A stretch of 64,000 nucleotides of DNA from an uncultured Collinsella sp. GTDB taxonomy: Bacteria; Actinomycetota; Coriobacteriia; Coriobacteriales; Coriobacteriaceae. The stretch is from NCBI GenBank assembly GCA_900552385.1, contig URZI01000003.1:62001-126000 (forward strand), written 5' to 3'. How positions within the stretch are numbered: the stretch's first letter is position 1; each line of letters starts with the position of its first letter. Positions 8,044 through 16,698 of this stretch are shown piece after piece. Below the pieces are notes generated by a model. It saw only the letters and a list, made by a program, of their open reading frames with translations. It was not told the origin of the DNA and did no database searches. A program made the translations under genes and the position numbers.

Positions 8044-8277
8044 GTGCAAAAAACGGAGTATTCAGCACCGTGGGTCCCAACGACCCCATCGCGAACGACA
8101 AAACGACGTGGTTACAGCAGTGTTGCAGGTCGTCGCAAAGCAGAAACTCAGTAACAACCCCCTCCACTCATCGATAGCCCGCCCACAATGGCTGTCGATG
8201 GGCGCCTGCGGGCCACTACGGGCCATTCAAAACGTTATGCATTTTTAAGAGCTTGCTGAATACTCCCAAAAATGCAC
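8044..8277. repeat. 234-bp element with inverted GAATACTCC ends, copy 1
   Basis: The left end GTGCAAAAAACGGAGTATTC (8044-8063) and right end GAATACTCCCAAAAATGCAC (8258-8277) are inverted relative to each other. The same ends, exactly 234 bp apart, recur at 26335-26568. The left flank of both copies shares GGTACCCCA and, about 65-75 bp farther out, TTGTATAAAT. The interior is not similar. A TGCATTTTT/AAAAATGCA hairpin (8238-8276) brackets the right end here. Nothing in the 8278-8351 stretch looks coding. Confidence 0.6.
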
Positions 8278-8351
8278 GCTGGGAAGTGCACCACCTATCC
8301 GCAGCGGACAGTATGCCTTGGTTTTGCCCGTCTCGGGGCATCGACGCAGCA

Positions 8352-8384
8352 CAAAAAGCCCCGCCGTGCGTAGCACGGCGGGGC
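8352..8384 (-). terminator. fucO terminator
   Basis: GCCCCGCCGTGC/GCACGGCGGGGC perfect arms with a short loop; on the minus strand the hairpin is followed by TTTTT. Confidence 0.9.
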
Positions 8385-8437
8385 CAGCGGCAAGTCAAAA
8401 GTCCATACGCCTACAGGCGAAAGAACACCAAACTAGG

Positions 8438-9604
8438 CTAGGCAGCCGGGCAGATCTTCTTGAAGAGCTCGATGACGTCGTCGAGCGTCGCCTCGCGCGG
8501 GTTACCCGGGAAGCAGGCGTCGGCCATGGCGTCCTTGGCCAGGACCTCGATCTCGTCAGCCTTCATGGCCTCGCAGACGTGCGGGATGTTCACGTCGGCG
8601 GAAAGCTGCTTGACGGCGGCGATAGCGGCGTCGGCAGCTTCGTCGGTGCTCATGCCCGTGGTGTCAACGCCCATGGCAACGGCAACCTTGGCCAGGCGCT
8701 CGGCGCAAACCGGCTTGTTGAACTCCATGGCGATCGGCAGCAGCATGGCACAAGCGACGCCGTGCGGGGTGTCGTAGTGAGCGGACAGGGTGTGAGCCAT
8801 GGCGTGATCGATGCCCAGGCCGACGTTAGAGAAGCCCATGCCGGCGACATACTGGCCAAGAGCCATGCCCTCGCGGCCGGAGCCGGGCTGACCGGACTTG
8901 GCCTCGGCGACAGAGTCGCGCAGGTTCTCGCTGATCAGCTTAATAGCCTCAAAGTGGAACATGTCGGAGAGCTCCCAAGCGCCCTTGGTGGTGTAGCCCT
9001 CGATGGCGTGGGTCAGAGCGTCCATGCCAGTGGAAGCGGTCAGACCGGCGGGCATGGAAGCCATCATATCGGGGTCGACGACGGCGACCTCGGGGGCGTC
9101 GTTGGTGTCGACGCACACGAACTTGCGGACCTTCTCGGGGTCGGTGATGACGTAGTTGATGGTCACCTCGGCGGCGGTACCGGCGGTCGTCGGCACGGCG
9201 ATGGTGAACACGGCGTGGTTCTTAGTGGGAGCAACGCCCTCGAGGCTGCGGACATCGGCAAACTCGGGGTTGTTGATGATGATGCCGATGGCCTTAGCGG
9301 TGTCCATGGAGGAGCCGCCACCGATGGTCACGATAGCGTCAGCCTCGGCGGCCTTAAAGGCCTCGACGCCGTCCTTGACGTTCTGGATGGTGGGGTTGGG
9401 CTTGATCTCGGAGTAGAGGCTCCAAGCGATGCCGGCGGCGTCGAGCTCGTCGGTCACCTTAGCGGTAACGCCAAACTTGACCAGATCGGGGTCGGAGCAG
9501 ACGAAGATCTTCTTGTAGCCGCGACGCTGGAGCTCGCCGGGGATCTCCTTGATGGCGCCGGAACCATGATAAGAGATGGTATTGAGAACGAAACGATTAG
9601 CCAT
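8438..9604 (-). CDS. fucO: Iron-containing alcohol dehydrogenase, FucO-like (lactaldehyde reductase)
   Basis: A 388-residue group III Fe-dependent dehydrogenase. It follows E. coli FucO closely: it starts MANRFVLN, and shares NNPEFADVRSLEG, IPTTAGTAAEVTINYVITD-like and GQYVAGMGFSNVGLG segments. The NAD site is GGGSSMD and the Fe ligands lie in DALTHAIEGY, GIDHAMAH and TPHG. Likely reaction: lactaldehyde (or another aldehyde) to 1,2-propanediol with NADH, an electron sink in fucose/rhamnose fermentation. No fucose genes are adjacent, so a broader alcohol dehydrogenase role is possible. GGGAGG precedes the ATG at 9604; candidate operators lie upstream (9665-9720). Confidence 0.88.
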   Translation of the reverse strand: MANRFVLNTISYHGSGAIKEIPGELQRRGYKKIFVCSDPDLVKFGVTAKVTDELDAAGIAWSLYSEIKPNPTIQNVKDGVEAFKAAEADAIVTIGGGSSMDTAKAIGIIINNPEFADVRSLEGVAPTKNHAVFTIAVPTTAGTAAEVTINYVITDPEKVRKFVCVDTNDAPEVAVVDPDMMASMPAGLTASTGMDALTHAIEGYTTKGAWELSDMFHFEAIKLISENLRDSVAEAKSGQPGSGREGMALGQYVAGMGFSNVGLGIDHAMAHTLSAHYDTPHGVACAMLLPIAMEFNKPVCAERLAKVAVAMGVDTTGMSTDEAADAAIAAVKQLSADVNIPHVCEAMKADEIEVLAKDAMADACFPGNPREATLDDVIELFKKICPAA

Positions 9605-9664
9605 TGATAGCCTCCCATCGTGTGCGGGGCACCCATTACGCCCCACGCTATGAGTCCCATCCTA

Positions 9665-9720
9665 ACGCTTTTGAAACAAAAAACGCGTGAGAACGTCAAA
9701 AGTGTTAAAGCGTTTCAACA
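9665..9720 (-). promoter_or_regulatory. Operator-like motifs upstream of fucO
   Basis: GTTAAAGCGTTTCAAC (9705-9720) and AACGCTTTTGAAAC (9665-9678) share an inverted AAAGCGTT core with a central CG, as LacI-family operators do. TTGACG (minus strand) lies between them. Regulator unknown. Confidence 0.35.
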
Positions 9721-9736
9721 GATGATGAAAAATATT

Positions 9737-9764
9737 GCGGCAAAGGGACAGCCCCTTTGCCGCA
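9737..9764 (-). terminator. Terminator of the DUF1275 gene
   Basis: CGGCAAAGGG/CCCTTTGCCG perfect arms; on the minus strand followed by CAATATTTTTC. Confidence 0.8.
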
Positions 9765-9769
9765 TTCGA

Positions 9770-10486
9770 TTACTTTCGGCAGCCCTCTTTCCAAGCCTCG
9801 GCCGCAACCTTCCAGCGTAAGCGCAAGTCGCGCTCGCGGTCGATGAACATGATGGCAAACGCGACAAACAGCAGCAAGCTCGCCACGACGATGGCGTGCA
9901 GGCCCATGCGCTCAATACACCAGTTGCCCAACACGGCGCCAAACACAAAGGTAAAGATTACGCCAAAGTACAGCAGGCCGTTTTCCAAAAAGCCGCGCCT
10001 GTGGGTGATGATGTAATCGTCCACGTTTTGCAGCGCGTTGCGCAAGTTGCCGATGCACATGGTCGTAGCGATGCCGTGACCGTGGATCTTGCGGAAGCTC
10101 TCGACCTGCATGCCGCAGGCAAACGAGGTAAGGCAGTTGGCGAGCAGGTTGTAACCGCCACCGGGGATAAAGCTCACGCCCAGCAAGATGACGGCTTCAA
10201 AGAACACCGTCACCTGACGCCAGTGGATCACGCTGCCAAACCGCTCGTGTACCAGATCGGCAAGCATAATACCCACGGCAAACGACACCACAGGGAAGAA
10301 GTAGCGCCCCGCAAGTGCCCAGTTGCCCTCCGAGATGCTCACGCCCACGAGCAGGATGTTGCCTGTCTGCGCGTTGGCGAAAACATGGTCGCGCCCAATG
10401 TACGAATACACGTCCATAAAGCCACCGGCGAGCGCCAAGATGATGCCCAGCTCAATAGACTCCGATATCTGTTTGGCACGCTGCAT
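9770..10486 (-). CDS. DUF1275 (YoaK-like) membrane protein
   Basis: A 238-residue integral membrane protein with about six helices. Family motifs are AGGFMDVYSYI near residue 18, FANAQTGNIL near 35, and a later CIGNLRNAL segment. DUF1275/YoaK proteins are annotated as putative transporters, but no substrate is established. The start at 10486 (MQRAKQISES) has AAGGAGG 10 nt upstream; longer in-frame starts lack a ribosome-binding site and add a non-hydrophobic, unconserved leader. Monocistronic, with its own terminator. Confidence 0.85.
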   Translation of the reverse strand: MQRAKQISESIELGIILALAGGFMDVYSYIGRDHVFANAQTGNILLVGVSISEGNWALAGRYFFPVVSFAVGIMLADLVHERFGSVIHWRQVTVFFEAVILLGVSFIPGGGYNLLANCLTSFACGMQVESFRKIHGHGIATTMCIGNLRNALQNVDDYIITHRRGFLENGLLYFGVIFTFVFGAVLGNWCIERMGLHAIVVASLLLFVAFAIMFIDRERDLRLRWKVAAEAWKEGCRK

Positions 10487-10755
10487 CGTCGTGCATCCTC
10501 CTTGTTGACGACTCTCTCGTGCGTTGGCGGAAACATAGCCGCCGTTCATACTGTAACCCATTGACAACATGACGTGCGCGCGAGACGGGTTCTCCAACGC
10601 GCAGATACACAGTCTGGAAACAAACAGCGGGCGCGGCGCCGACACCCGCATCGACACGCCAATCCGCCAGCTCGTGTACTCCACCAGTCTTCTTTAGCCC
10701 CGTCCCAAAAAGACTGGTTACAATTACGTGCAGCATACAGACACCGGGAGGGATC

Positions 10756-12897
10756 GTGGCAAAAAAGCCTCAGCACGCTCAGAACAACCAGCGCAGTCAG
10801 CAGGGCAAACAGGGCCAGCAGCAAAAGCGCGGCGGTAAGGCGCAGGGCTCGCGACCCACGCATGCCTCAGCAGCACCCTCACGCCCCTGGCGACCGGGCC
10901 GCGATAAGTTCCTCCCCGTCAGCCGCGCCGACATGGATGCGCGTGGCTGGGACCAGTGCGACTTTGTCTACATCTGCGGCGACGCCTACGTGGACCACCC
11001 CAGCTTTGGCATGGCCATCGTCAGCCGCGTACTCGACGCGCACGGCTACAAGGTGGGCATCATCTGCCAGCCCGACTGGACCGACCCCGCCAGCATCAGC
11101 GTGCTCGGTGAGCCGCGCCTGGGCTTTCTCGTCAGCGCCGGCAACATGGACTCCATGGTCAACCACTATTCGGTGACCAAGCACCGCCGCCACACCGACG
11201 CCTATACCCCCGGTGGCGAGGAGGGGCGCCGTCCCAACCGAGCCGTCACGGTCTACGGCAACCTCATCCGCCAGACGTTTAAGGACGTCCCCGTCATCAT
11301 CGGGGGCATCGAGGCAAGCCTGCGCCGCCTGGCCCACTATGACTACTGGCAGGACAAGCTCAAGCGCTCGGTACTGCTCGACTCGGGCGCCGACATCCTC
11401 ATCTACGGTATGGGCGAGCACGCGATCGTCGAGATCGCCGACGCGCTCGACGCGGGACTGCCCGTCGATCAGATTACCTATATCAACGGCACTGTCTACC
11501 GCACCTGCTCGCTCGACGAGGTCTACGACTATGACCTGCTGCCCAGCTGGGACGACCTTACCGCCGACAAGCTCAACTACGCGCGCAGCTTTAACGTGCA
11601 GCAGCAGAATATGGACCCCATCACCGGGCATCGCCTGGTAGAGCCCTACCCCAATAGCGTCTATGTGGTGCAGAACCCGCCGTCGGCGACGCTCACCACC
11701 GATGAGATGGACGAGGTAGCCGAACTCCCCTACGCACGCGACTGGCATCCCGATTACGACGCGGCGGGCGGCGTGCCGGCCTTTGCCGAGATCAAGTTTT
11801 CAATTAGCTCCAACCGCGGCTGTTTTGGCGAGTGTTCGTTTTGCGCGCTCACCTTCCACCAGGGTCGCGTGTTGCAGATGCGCAGCCACGATTCGATCAT
11901 GCGCGAGGCCGAGCTGCTCACGCGCGATCCTGAGTTTAAGGGCTACATCAACGACGTGGGCGGACCGACGGCTAACTTTAGCCGCCCGGCCTGCGACAAG
12001 CAGCTCAAGCACGGCGTGTGCAAGAACAAGCGCTGCCTGTGGCCGAGCGTGTGCAAGAACATGGTGGTCGACGAGAGCGGCTACACGCAGCTGCTGCGCG
12101 ACCTGCGCCAGCTGCCGGGCGTCAAGAAGGTCTTTGTCCGCAGCGGCATCCGTTTTGACTACACCATGGCCGATGCCTCGGACGAGTTTTTGCGCGAGCT
12201 GCTGGAACACCATGTCTCGGGCCAGCTACGCGTGGCACCCGAGCACGTGAGCGACGCGGTGCTCTCCGTAATGGGCAAGCCGAGCCGCGCCGTCTACGAT
12301 GCGTTCTGTCGCAAATTTGAGCGCTTGAACCGCGAATACGGACTCAAGCAGTATGTGGTGCCGTATCTGATCTCGAGCCACCCCGGCTCGACCATGAAGG
12401 AAGCCGTGGACCTTGCCGAAGCCGTGCGCGACATGGGCTACATGCCCGAGCAGGTGCAGGACTTCTACCCCACGCCGTCCACCATGTCGACGTGCATGTA
12501 CTACACCGGCGTGGACCCGCGCACTATGCAGTCGATCTACGTGGCGCGCGACCCGCACGAAAAGGCCATGCAGCGCGCGCTCATCCAGTATCGCAAGCCC
12601 GAGAACTACAAGCTGGTGCGCGAGGCGCTGGAGAAGGCCGGCCGTCGCGACCTGATCGGCTACACCAAGCATTGCCTGATTCGCCCCGTGCCCCCGCGCC
12701 CGGGCGAGACATCTGCCGGCGGCGGGCATGGCACCGGCAAGAAGGGCGGCAAACCGCATGGCGGCGCTGGCGGGGCCGGCAAGGGGCCCAAGGGCAGCAA
12801 GGGCCACGGCGGCATGTCGCGCGCGCAGAACACCGCAGGGCGCAATCGTGCAGCCCAGGGACGTCAGGGCGCCAACGGAGGCGGCAGACGCAACTAG
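10756..12897 (+). CDS. YgiQ-family (UPF0313) radical SAM protein
   Basis: A 713-residue radical SAM protein. After a Gln/Lys-rich, probably disordered 45-residue start comes the UPF0313 N-terminal domain (KFLPVSRADMDARGWDQ, DAYVDHPSFG). The radical SAM motif CFGECSFC places the cluster cysteines at C356, C360 and C363. A C-terminal YgiQ domain is followed by a 65-residue Gly/Lys/Arg-rich tail. YgiQ proteins are widespread; the reaction is unknown, with tRNA or protein modification suspected. The GTG start at 10756 has GGGAGG five bases upstream; a TACAAT lies further upstream. The basic tails at both ends are longer than usual and could bind nucleic acid. Confidence 0.92.
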   Translation: MAKKPQHAQNNQRSQQGKQGQQQKRGGKAQGSRPTHASAAPSRPWRPGRDKFLPVSRADMDARGWDQCDFVYICGDAYVDHPSFGMAIVSRVLDAHGYKVGIICQPDWTDPASISVLGEPRLGFLVSAGNMDSMVNHYSVTKHRRHTDAYTPGGEEGRRPNRAVTVYGNLIRQTFKDVPVIIGGIEASLRRLAHYDYWQDKLKRSVLLDSGADILIYGMGEHAIVEIADALDAGLPVDQITYINGTVYRTCSLDEVYDYDLLPSWDDLTADKLNYARSFNVQQQNMDPITGHRLVEPYPNSVYVVQNPPSATLTTDEMDEVAELPYARDWHPDYDAAGGVPAFAEIKFSISSNRGCFGECSFCALTFHQGRVLQMRSHDSIMREAELLTRDPEFKGYINDVGGPTANFSRPACDKQLKHGVCKNKRCLWPSVCKNMVVDESGYTQLLRDLRQLPGVKKVFVRSGIRFDYTMADASDEFLRELLEHHVSGQLRVAPEHVSDAVLSVMGKPSRAVYDAFCRKFERLNREYGLKQYVVPYLISSHPGSTMKEAVDLAEAVRDMGYMPEQVQDFYPTPSTMSTCMYYTGVDPRTMQSIYVARDPHEKAMQRALIQYRKPENYKLVREALEKAGRRDLIGYTKHCLIRPVPPRPGETSAGGGHGTGKKGGKPHGGAGGAGKGPKGSKGHGGMSRAQNTAGRNRAAQGRQGANGGGRRN

Positions 12898-13805
12898 GGC
12901 AGTGGTGCGCTCGCTGCGTCCATCCCACACGCGTGGCGCAGCGAGCGCATTGCCTCAACGAGGATGACACCGGCGATAGCGACCGTAATTGCCACGCCGA
13001 ACGGCGTGTTCACAAACCAGAGCAACGTCATGAGATACGACCCGGCATTAAAGGCAAAGTGCAACAGGATCGTATAGCGGAGCTTTCCGGTGGTCACGAG
13101 TACCCAACCAAAAATGAGGCCGGCAGCGCCCGCGTAGCAGCCCTGCACCCAGTTCATGTGCATAAAGCCGAAGATCGCCGCCTGCAGCACGATTGCCGCG
13201 GCGACGCCCCAGGTACTCGGGGCCGCCCAGGGCACTATGGCGCCGTCCTGCGCGTTCGCGCGGCGCCGGCGCTTCCAGAGCGAACGGCACTGTGGATTAA
13301 ACGCACGCAGCGAAAACTCAAAGATGATGCCGCGCACCAGCAGTTCCTCGCAAAACGGCGCGCCGAGCACCGTGGTCAGGACGGCAAGAAGGCCGGTATC
13401 GCCCATGCCCGTTTCCTCGACGAGCTCGCTATAGTCTGCCGCGACCTCGGGCAGCAGCGACAGCACGCCGTCGCATAGGTAGCTAATGACCACCTGCATG
13501 GATAGGCCGATCACGACAACGCAGGCGATGCGCTTCCATGCAGCATTTGCTCCCCCGCCGAGTGGGCACTCGCCTTGCCGGCGCGCCATGAAAGAGCGGG
13601 GCCACAGGTAGCGCCACCACAGCAGCGCCATCAAAAACGACGCCGTCTGAGCGGCGGCTTGAAACCATTGAATATCGAGGTTGTCGATCGGGAAACCCGT
13701 CAGCGCCGACACGATGTCCAGCGCGGAGAACAAAACCATGCCCAGGGCAATATCGGCAGCAACAACACCAAAACAGGCAAGCGACCACGCCATCGCATTG
13801 AGCAT
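12894..13805 (-). CDS. CPBP-family intramembrane metalloprotease
   Basis: A 303-residue protein with about eight membrane helices and the three CPBP (Abi) motifs: CEELLVRGIIFE (Glu-Glu at about 153-154), FGFMHMNW and LHFAFNAGSY. Relatives are Rce1-like prenyl-protein proteases and bacteriocin-immunity proteins. The start at 13805 follows GAGGAGG; the frame extends further upstream but without a ribosome-binding site and out of family. It lies 34 bp downstream of a DinJ-like antitoxin gene on the same strand, in the position where a toxin would be expected. Its last four bases overlap the convergent YgiQ stop region. Confidence 0.85.
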   Translation of the reverse strand: MLNAMAWSLACFGVVAADIALGMVLFSALDIVSALTGFPIDNLDIQWFQAAAQTASFLMALLWWRYLWPRSFMARRQGECPLGGGANAAWKRIACVVVIGLSMQVVISYLCDGVLSLLPEVAADYSELVEETGMGDTGLLAVLTTVLGAPFCEELLVRGIIFEFSLRAFNPQCRSLWKRRRRANAQDGAIVPWAAPSTWGVAAAIVLQAAIFGFMHMNWVQGCYAGAAGLIFGWVLVTTGKLRYTILLHFAFNAGSYLMTLLWFVNTPFGVAITVAIAGVILVEAMRSLRHACGMDAASAPLP

Positions 13806-13839
13806 GCCAACCTCCTCAAAACCCGGCAGTTTGGGACAG

Positions 13840-14043
13840 TCATTGTTGATGAGAATCGGGCGCAGCGCCAAAAGCCCCGCTCGGCGAGATGTCGAACGGA
13901 AAGGTGCCGCAGCGATTGAAGGCGGCGATGAACATGCGGATGGCGTTGGACGGCGTGGTGCCCACGAGCTGGGTTGCCGCCGCGAAGGCCGCCTTTTCCT
14001 CGGGCAAGATCTTCGCGACAACCGGGGTCATGTGTTCTGCCAT
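13840..14043 (-). CDS. RelB/DinJ-family antitoxin-like protein (no toxin partner)
   Basis: A 67-residue protein with the DinJ ribbon-helix-helix pattern: MAEHMTPVVAKILPEEKAAF, then GTTPSNAIRMFIAAFNRCGTFPFD. In RelB/DinJ antitoxins this last part forms the dimeric DNA-binding unit and the linker. The start at 14043 has AAGGAAG upstream. The usual RelE/YafQ toxin gene downstream is absent; a CPBP protease gene follows instead. It may be a solitary regulator. Three GTATT repeats at exact 10-bp spacing (14158-14182) lie upstream and suggest autoregulation. Confidence 0.8.
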   Translation of the reverse strand: MAEHMTPVVAKILPEEKAAFAAATQLVGTTPSNAIRMFIAAFNRCGTFPFDISPSGAFGAAPDSHQQ

Positions 14044-14157
14044 GGCGCTTCCTTTTTGAAACGACGGTGGTGCGGATGGATGCGGGCCACGCGGCTGGGC
14101 GACGGGCTGTGAAGGCAACCCGATTGGCCCGCATCTGGAGTTTGTTCTACGGCGTTG

Positions 14158-14200
14158 GTATTACTTGGTATTCCTAAGTATTACCCCGCAGATAGAATAC
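14158..14200 (-). promoter_or_regulatory. Phased GTATT operator-like repeats upstream of the DinJ-like gene
   Basis: GTATT begins at 14158, 14168 and 14178, one helical turn apart, followed by an inverted GAATAC (14195-14200). The region is AT-rich and supplies the only promoter-like hexamers between the antitoxin-like gene and the ABC fusion gene. Confidence 0.45.
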
Positions 14201-14257
14201 CATACCCGGCCCTATGGAGACGGAGAAAAACGGATCATTTTGTTGCTGGGTAAGTAT

Positions 14258-15634
14258 TTAGAGCGTGATGATGTCCGAGATATTGAGGGCCCGAGCGTCA
14301 GCGGAATCGTGCGTGGCAAGCAACAGCATACGGCCGTCGAGCAAGTCGAGCACAGCCTCGGCGCATGCGTCGCGCGCAGCGGTATCTAGACCGGTAAAGG
14401 GCTCGTCCAGAATCACCGCGTCGCCTGGGCACAGCAGGGCTCGGGCAATCTCGACGCGACGGCGCTGTCCACCCGAGAGCTCGACCACGCGCGCATGCAC
14501 ATCGATTCCCGGCACCAGCAGGCGCAGCAATGCCGCGGCGCTCGAAGCATCCACACGCGCATCGGCGCACACCAGCACGTTATCCAGCGCCGAGGCGGAC
14601 TCGACCAAGCGTGCATCCTGAAACACCATCGAGCACGGCGCGCACTCCCCCGCTGTCAACGAAAGCAGCGTCGACTTGCCCACGCCTGAAGCGCCCATCA
14701 CGCAGATACGCCCGCCCGCGGGCACGTTGAGCACCAGACCATCCAGCGCCGGAGCCCAGGGCGCGCGATCGCCCACGGCAAGTGCAAGCTCCGCTGCAGC
14801 GCCATCGCTCGCAGCCCCCACACGCCCGCGCAGTCCATGCCCATGCGCCCGCACCGCCACGCGCCACGCCGCGGGTCCCGAAACCCGCAGCAGCCACACC
14901 AGCACGCGCTCACATGTCCACGAGGCGGCAACGACCAGCACGGTCCACGCTAGCAGATCAGCCGTCTCAATCAAAAGCTTTGCCTGATAGATGCGCTCGC
15001 CCACGGTGCCCACCGCCATGCCGATGAGCTCCGCCGCCACGCCGGCCTTCCAGCTCATGCCGATCACGGCCCGGGCGCACGAAAGCGCAAACGGCAGGAC
15101 TTCGCGCCAGGTGTGGGCGCAAAACAGGCGCCAGCCGCGCACGCCATGCAGACGGAACATCTGCTCCAGCGGTTTATTCACCTGAGCCAGCCCCTCGGCC
15201 AGCGAAAAATACACGCCCGGCAGCGCCATCAAAAAGACCGCCGCGATGCTCACGCGCGCCGATCCCAGCCAAATGAGCAGCAGGACCACCACGCAGGCAA
15301 CCGGCGTCGCCTTAACAAACGAAAGTGCCGGAGCCACCAGGCGGGCAAACGCACGCGAACGTGACGAAATCCCGGCCAGCACGCCACCACACACCGCGGC
15401 AAGCGCCAGCCCGCCCAATATCCGCGCGCCCGAGCCCGCCAAAATCGCCCAGGTACCGCCATCGCACACCAGGCGCAGCAGCGCCACCACAACAGCACCC
15501 GGCCCCGGCAAGATCAGTGGCTGCGCCACAAGACCCGCTACCAGCATCCACACGGCAAGCCAAAAGGCGGCGACGGCACCTGCTGCCGTCACCGCCTTCA
15601 TACGCTCTGTCATTTGTCGAGCAAACGCACGCAC
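14258..15634 (-). CDS. Fused ABC permease-ATPase, NitT/TauT (SsuC-SsuB) type
   Basis: A 458-residue fusion. Residues 15-255 are a six-helix permease of the SsuC/TauC type, with the EAA-like loop around residues 147-165. Residues 285-458 are the ATPase: Walker A GASGVGKS (314-321), LSGGQ (386-390), Walker B ILDEP (408-412) and switch His (H442). In this family permease and ATPase are normally separate genes. The ATPase half is short, mainly because the segment between Walker A and the Q-loop is reduced. The GTG start at 15634 lies 3 nt after the stop of the binding-protein gene, so translation is probably coupled. Likely imports an organic anion or thiamine-precursor-like solute; the substrate is not readable. 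Confidence 0.85.
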   Translation of the reverse strand: MRAFARQMTERMKAVTAAGAVAAFWLAVWMLVAGLVAQPLILPGPGAVVVALLRLVCDGGTWAILAGSGARILGGLALAAVCGGVLAGISSRSRAFARLVAPALSFVKATPVACVVVLLLIWLGSARVSIAAVFLMALPGVYFSLAEGLAQVNKPLEQMFRLHGVRGWRLFCAHTWREVLPFALSCARAVIGMSWKAGVAAELIGMAVGTVGERIYQAKLLIETADLLAWTVLVVAASWTCERVLVWLLRVSGPAAWRVAVRAHGHGLRGRVGAASDGAAAELALAVGDRAPWAPALDGLVLNVPAGGRICVMGASGVGKSTLLSLTAGECAPCSMVFQDARLVESASALDNVLVCADARVDASSAAALLRLLVPGIDVHARVVELSGGQRRRVEIARALLCPGDAVILDEPFTGLDTAARDACAEAVLDLLDGRMLLLATHDSADARALNISDIITL

Positions 15635-15637
15635 GGG

Positions 15638-16696
15638 CTACTCCATGTAGTAGAAATCGTCAGCCGGAAGTTTACCACCCACGGCGCTCGCGTCCGCGTC
15701 GGACAGCACCTGCAGATACCCACTAAGTGCCGCCTTCATATCCTTGCCCGTCTGGCACACGAGCATGCACCCGGGAATCGCCTTCTCGGCGATCTTGGCG
15801 TTGTCCACGATGCCGGCATCGACCACGGCCTGCGCCCAGTCTGCCGGCGCCGCATTGACGGCCTTAACGCTCGCCGCATGGCAGCTCAAGAACTCCGCCA
15901 CAGCCTCGGGATGTTCCTCGGCAAACGCGCGGCGCACCACGGTCACGCCCGTCAGCAGGCGCGAACCCGTGTCACCTGCCAGCTCATCCCACACATCGGT
16001 CAGACTTACCGGAGCCGACAGCTTGCCTTCGCTCTTTGCGATGGTAGCGGTCTTGAACGGCTCCGGCAGCACGCCCACGGCAGAAGGATCGGCAAGCAGG
16101 GCCGACAGCACCTCGGTGGGCTCACTCTTAAACTCAAGCGCCACCTGGCCGGCCAGGCCCGCGCGCCCCAGTAGGTAGTTCATGACGTACTCCGGCGTGG
16201 TGCCCTTGCCCGTCATATAGACGGTATGGCCCGCCAAATCGCCAAACGAGGTCACACTCGCGTCGCCCGTCACAACGTTCAGCACGCCCAGCGTGTTGAT
16301 GTCGATGACCTGCACCGCGCCCTCAGTCTTGTTATAGAGCACGCTCGCCACGTTGGCGGGCACCAGGGCAATGTCGATATCGCCCTGAATGACTTTGGGC
16401 ACAATCTCATCGGCGGCGGTGTTGATCGCAAAGTCGAACTCATTGTCCGTCTCGCCATCGGCAGCCTGGTCCATAAACTGCACCAGACCGATCGAGGTCG
16501 GCCCCTTGAGCGAGGCGACGTGCACCTCGACCGGCTCGGCAGCGGCACCGTCAGCGGCAGACCCGGCAGCCGAGCCCGCGGCGGACCCGGCACCGGCAGC
16601 CCCGCCGCCACAGCCCGCGAGCGCAAGCGACAGGACGCCCGCGGCGAGCGCCGAGGCAAACCCCCGGCGCGACATTTCAAAATCAAATGCGCGCAT
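15638..16696 (-). CDS. NitT/TauT-type substrate-binding lipoprotein (NMT1/THI5-like)
   Basis: A 352-residue extracytoplasmic binding protein. The signal peptide carries a twin-Arg-like SRRGF and a lipobox LAGC with C29 as the lipidated residue, followed by an Ala/Gly/Ser spacer. The mature part has the NMT1-type pattern (GPTSIGLVQFMDQAADG, GDIDIALVPANVASVLYNK). The start at 16696 has GAGGAGG upstream and lies 2 nt after the hydrogenase stop. Together with the downstream fused permease-ATPase it makes a complete ABC importer. Its tight coupling to a hydrogenase gene is unusual; the solute may serve hydrogenase or redox metabolism, but that is speculation. Confidence 0.88.
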   Translation of the reverse strand: MRAFDFEMSRRGFASALAAGVLSLALAGCGGGAAGAGSAAGSAAGSAADGAAAEPVEVHVASLKGPTSIGLVQFMDQAADGETDNEFDFAINTAADEIVPKVIQGDIDIALVPANVASVLYNKTEGAVQVIDINTLGVLNVVTGDASVTSFGDLAGHTVYMTGKGTTPEYVMNYLLGRAGLAGQVALEFKSEPTEVLSALLADPSAVGVLPEPFKTATIAKSEGKLSAPVSLTDVWDELAGDTGSRLLTGVTVVRRAFAEEHPEAVAEFLSCHAASVKAVNAAPADWAQAVVDAGIVDNAKIAEKAIPGCMLVCQTGKDMKAALSGYLQVLSDADASAVGGKLPADDFYYME

Positions 16697-16698
16697 CG

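Noticed and set aside
12906..12949. 13-bp perfect inverted repeat as bidirectional terminator between YgiQ and CPBP genes
   Set aside because: It lies within the CPBP coding end and has no T-run on either strand; may still act as a weak 3' hairpin for the YgiQ transcript.
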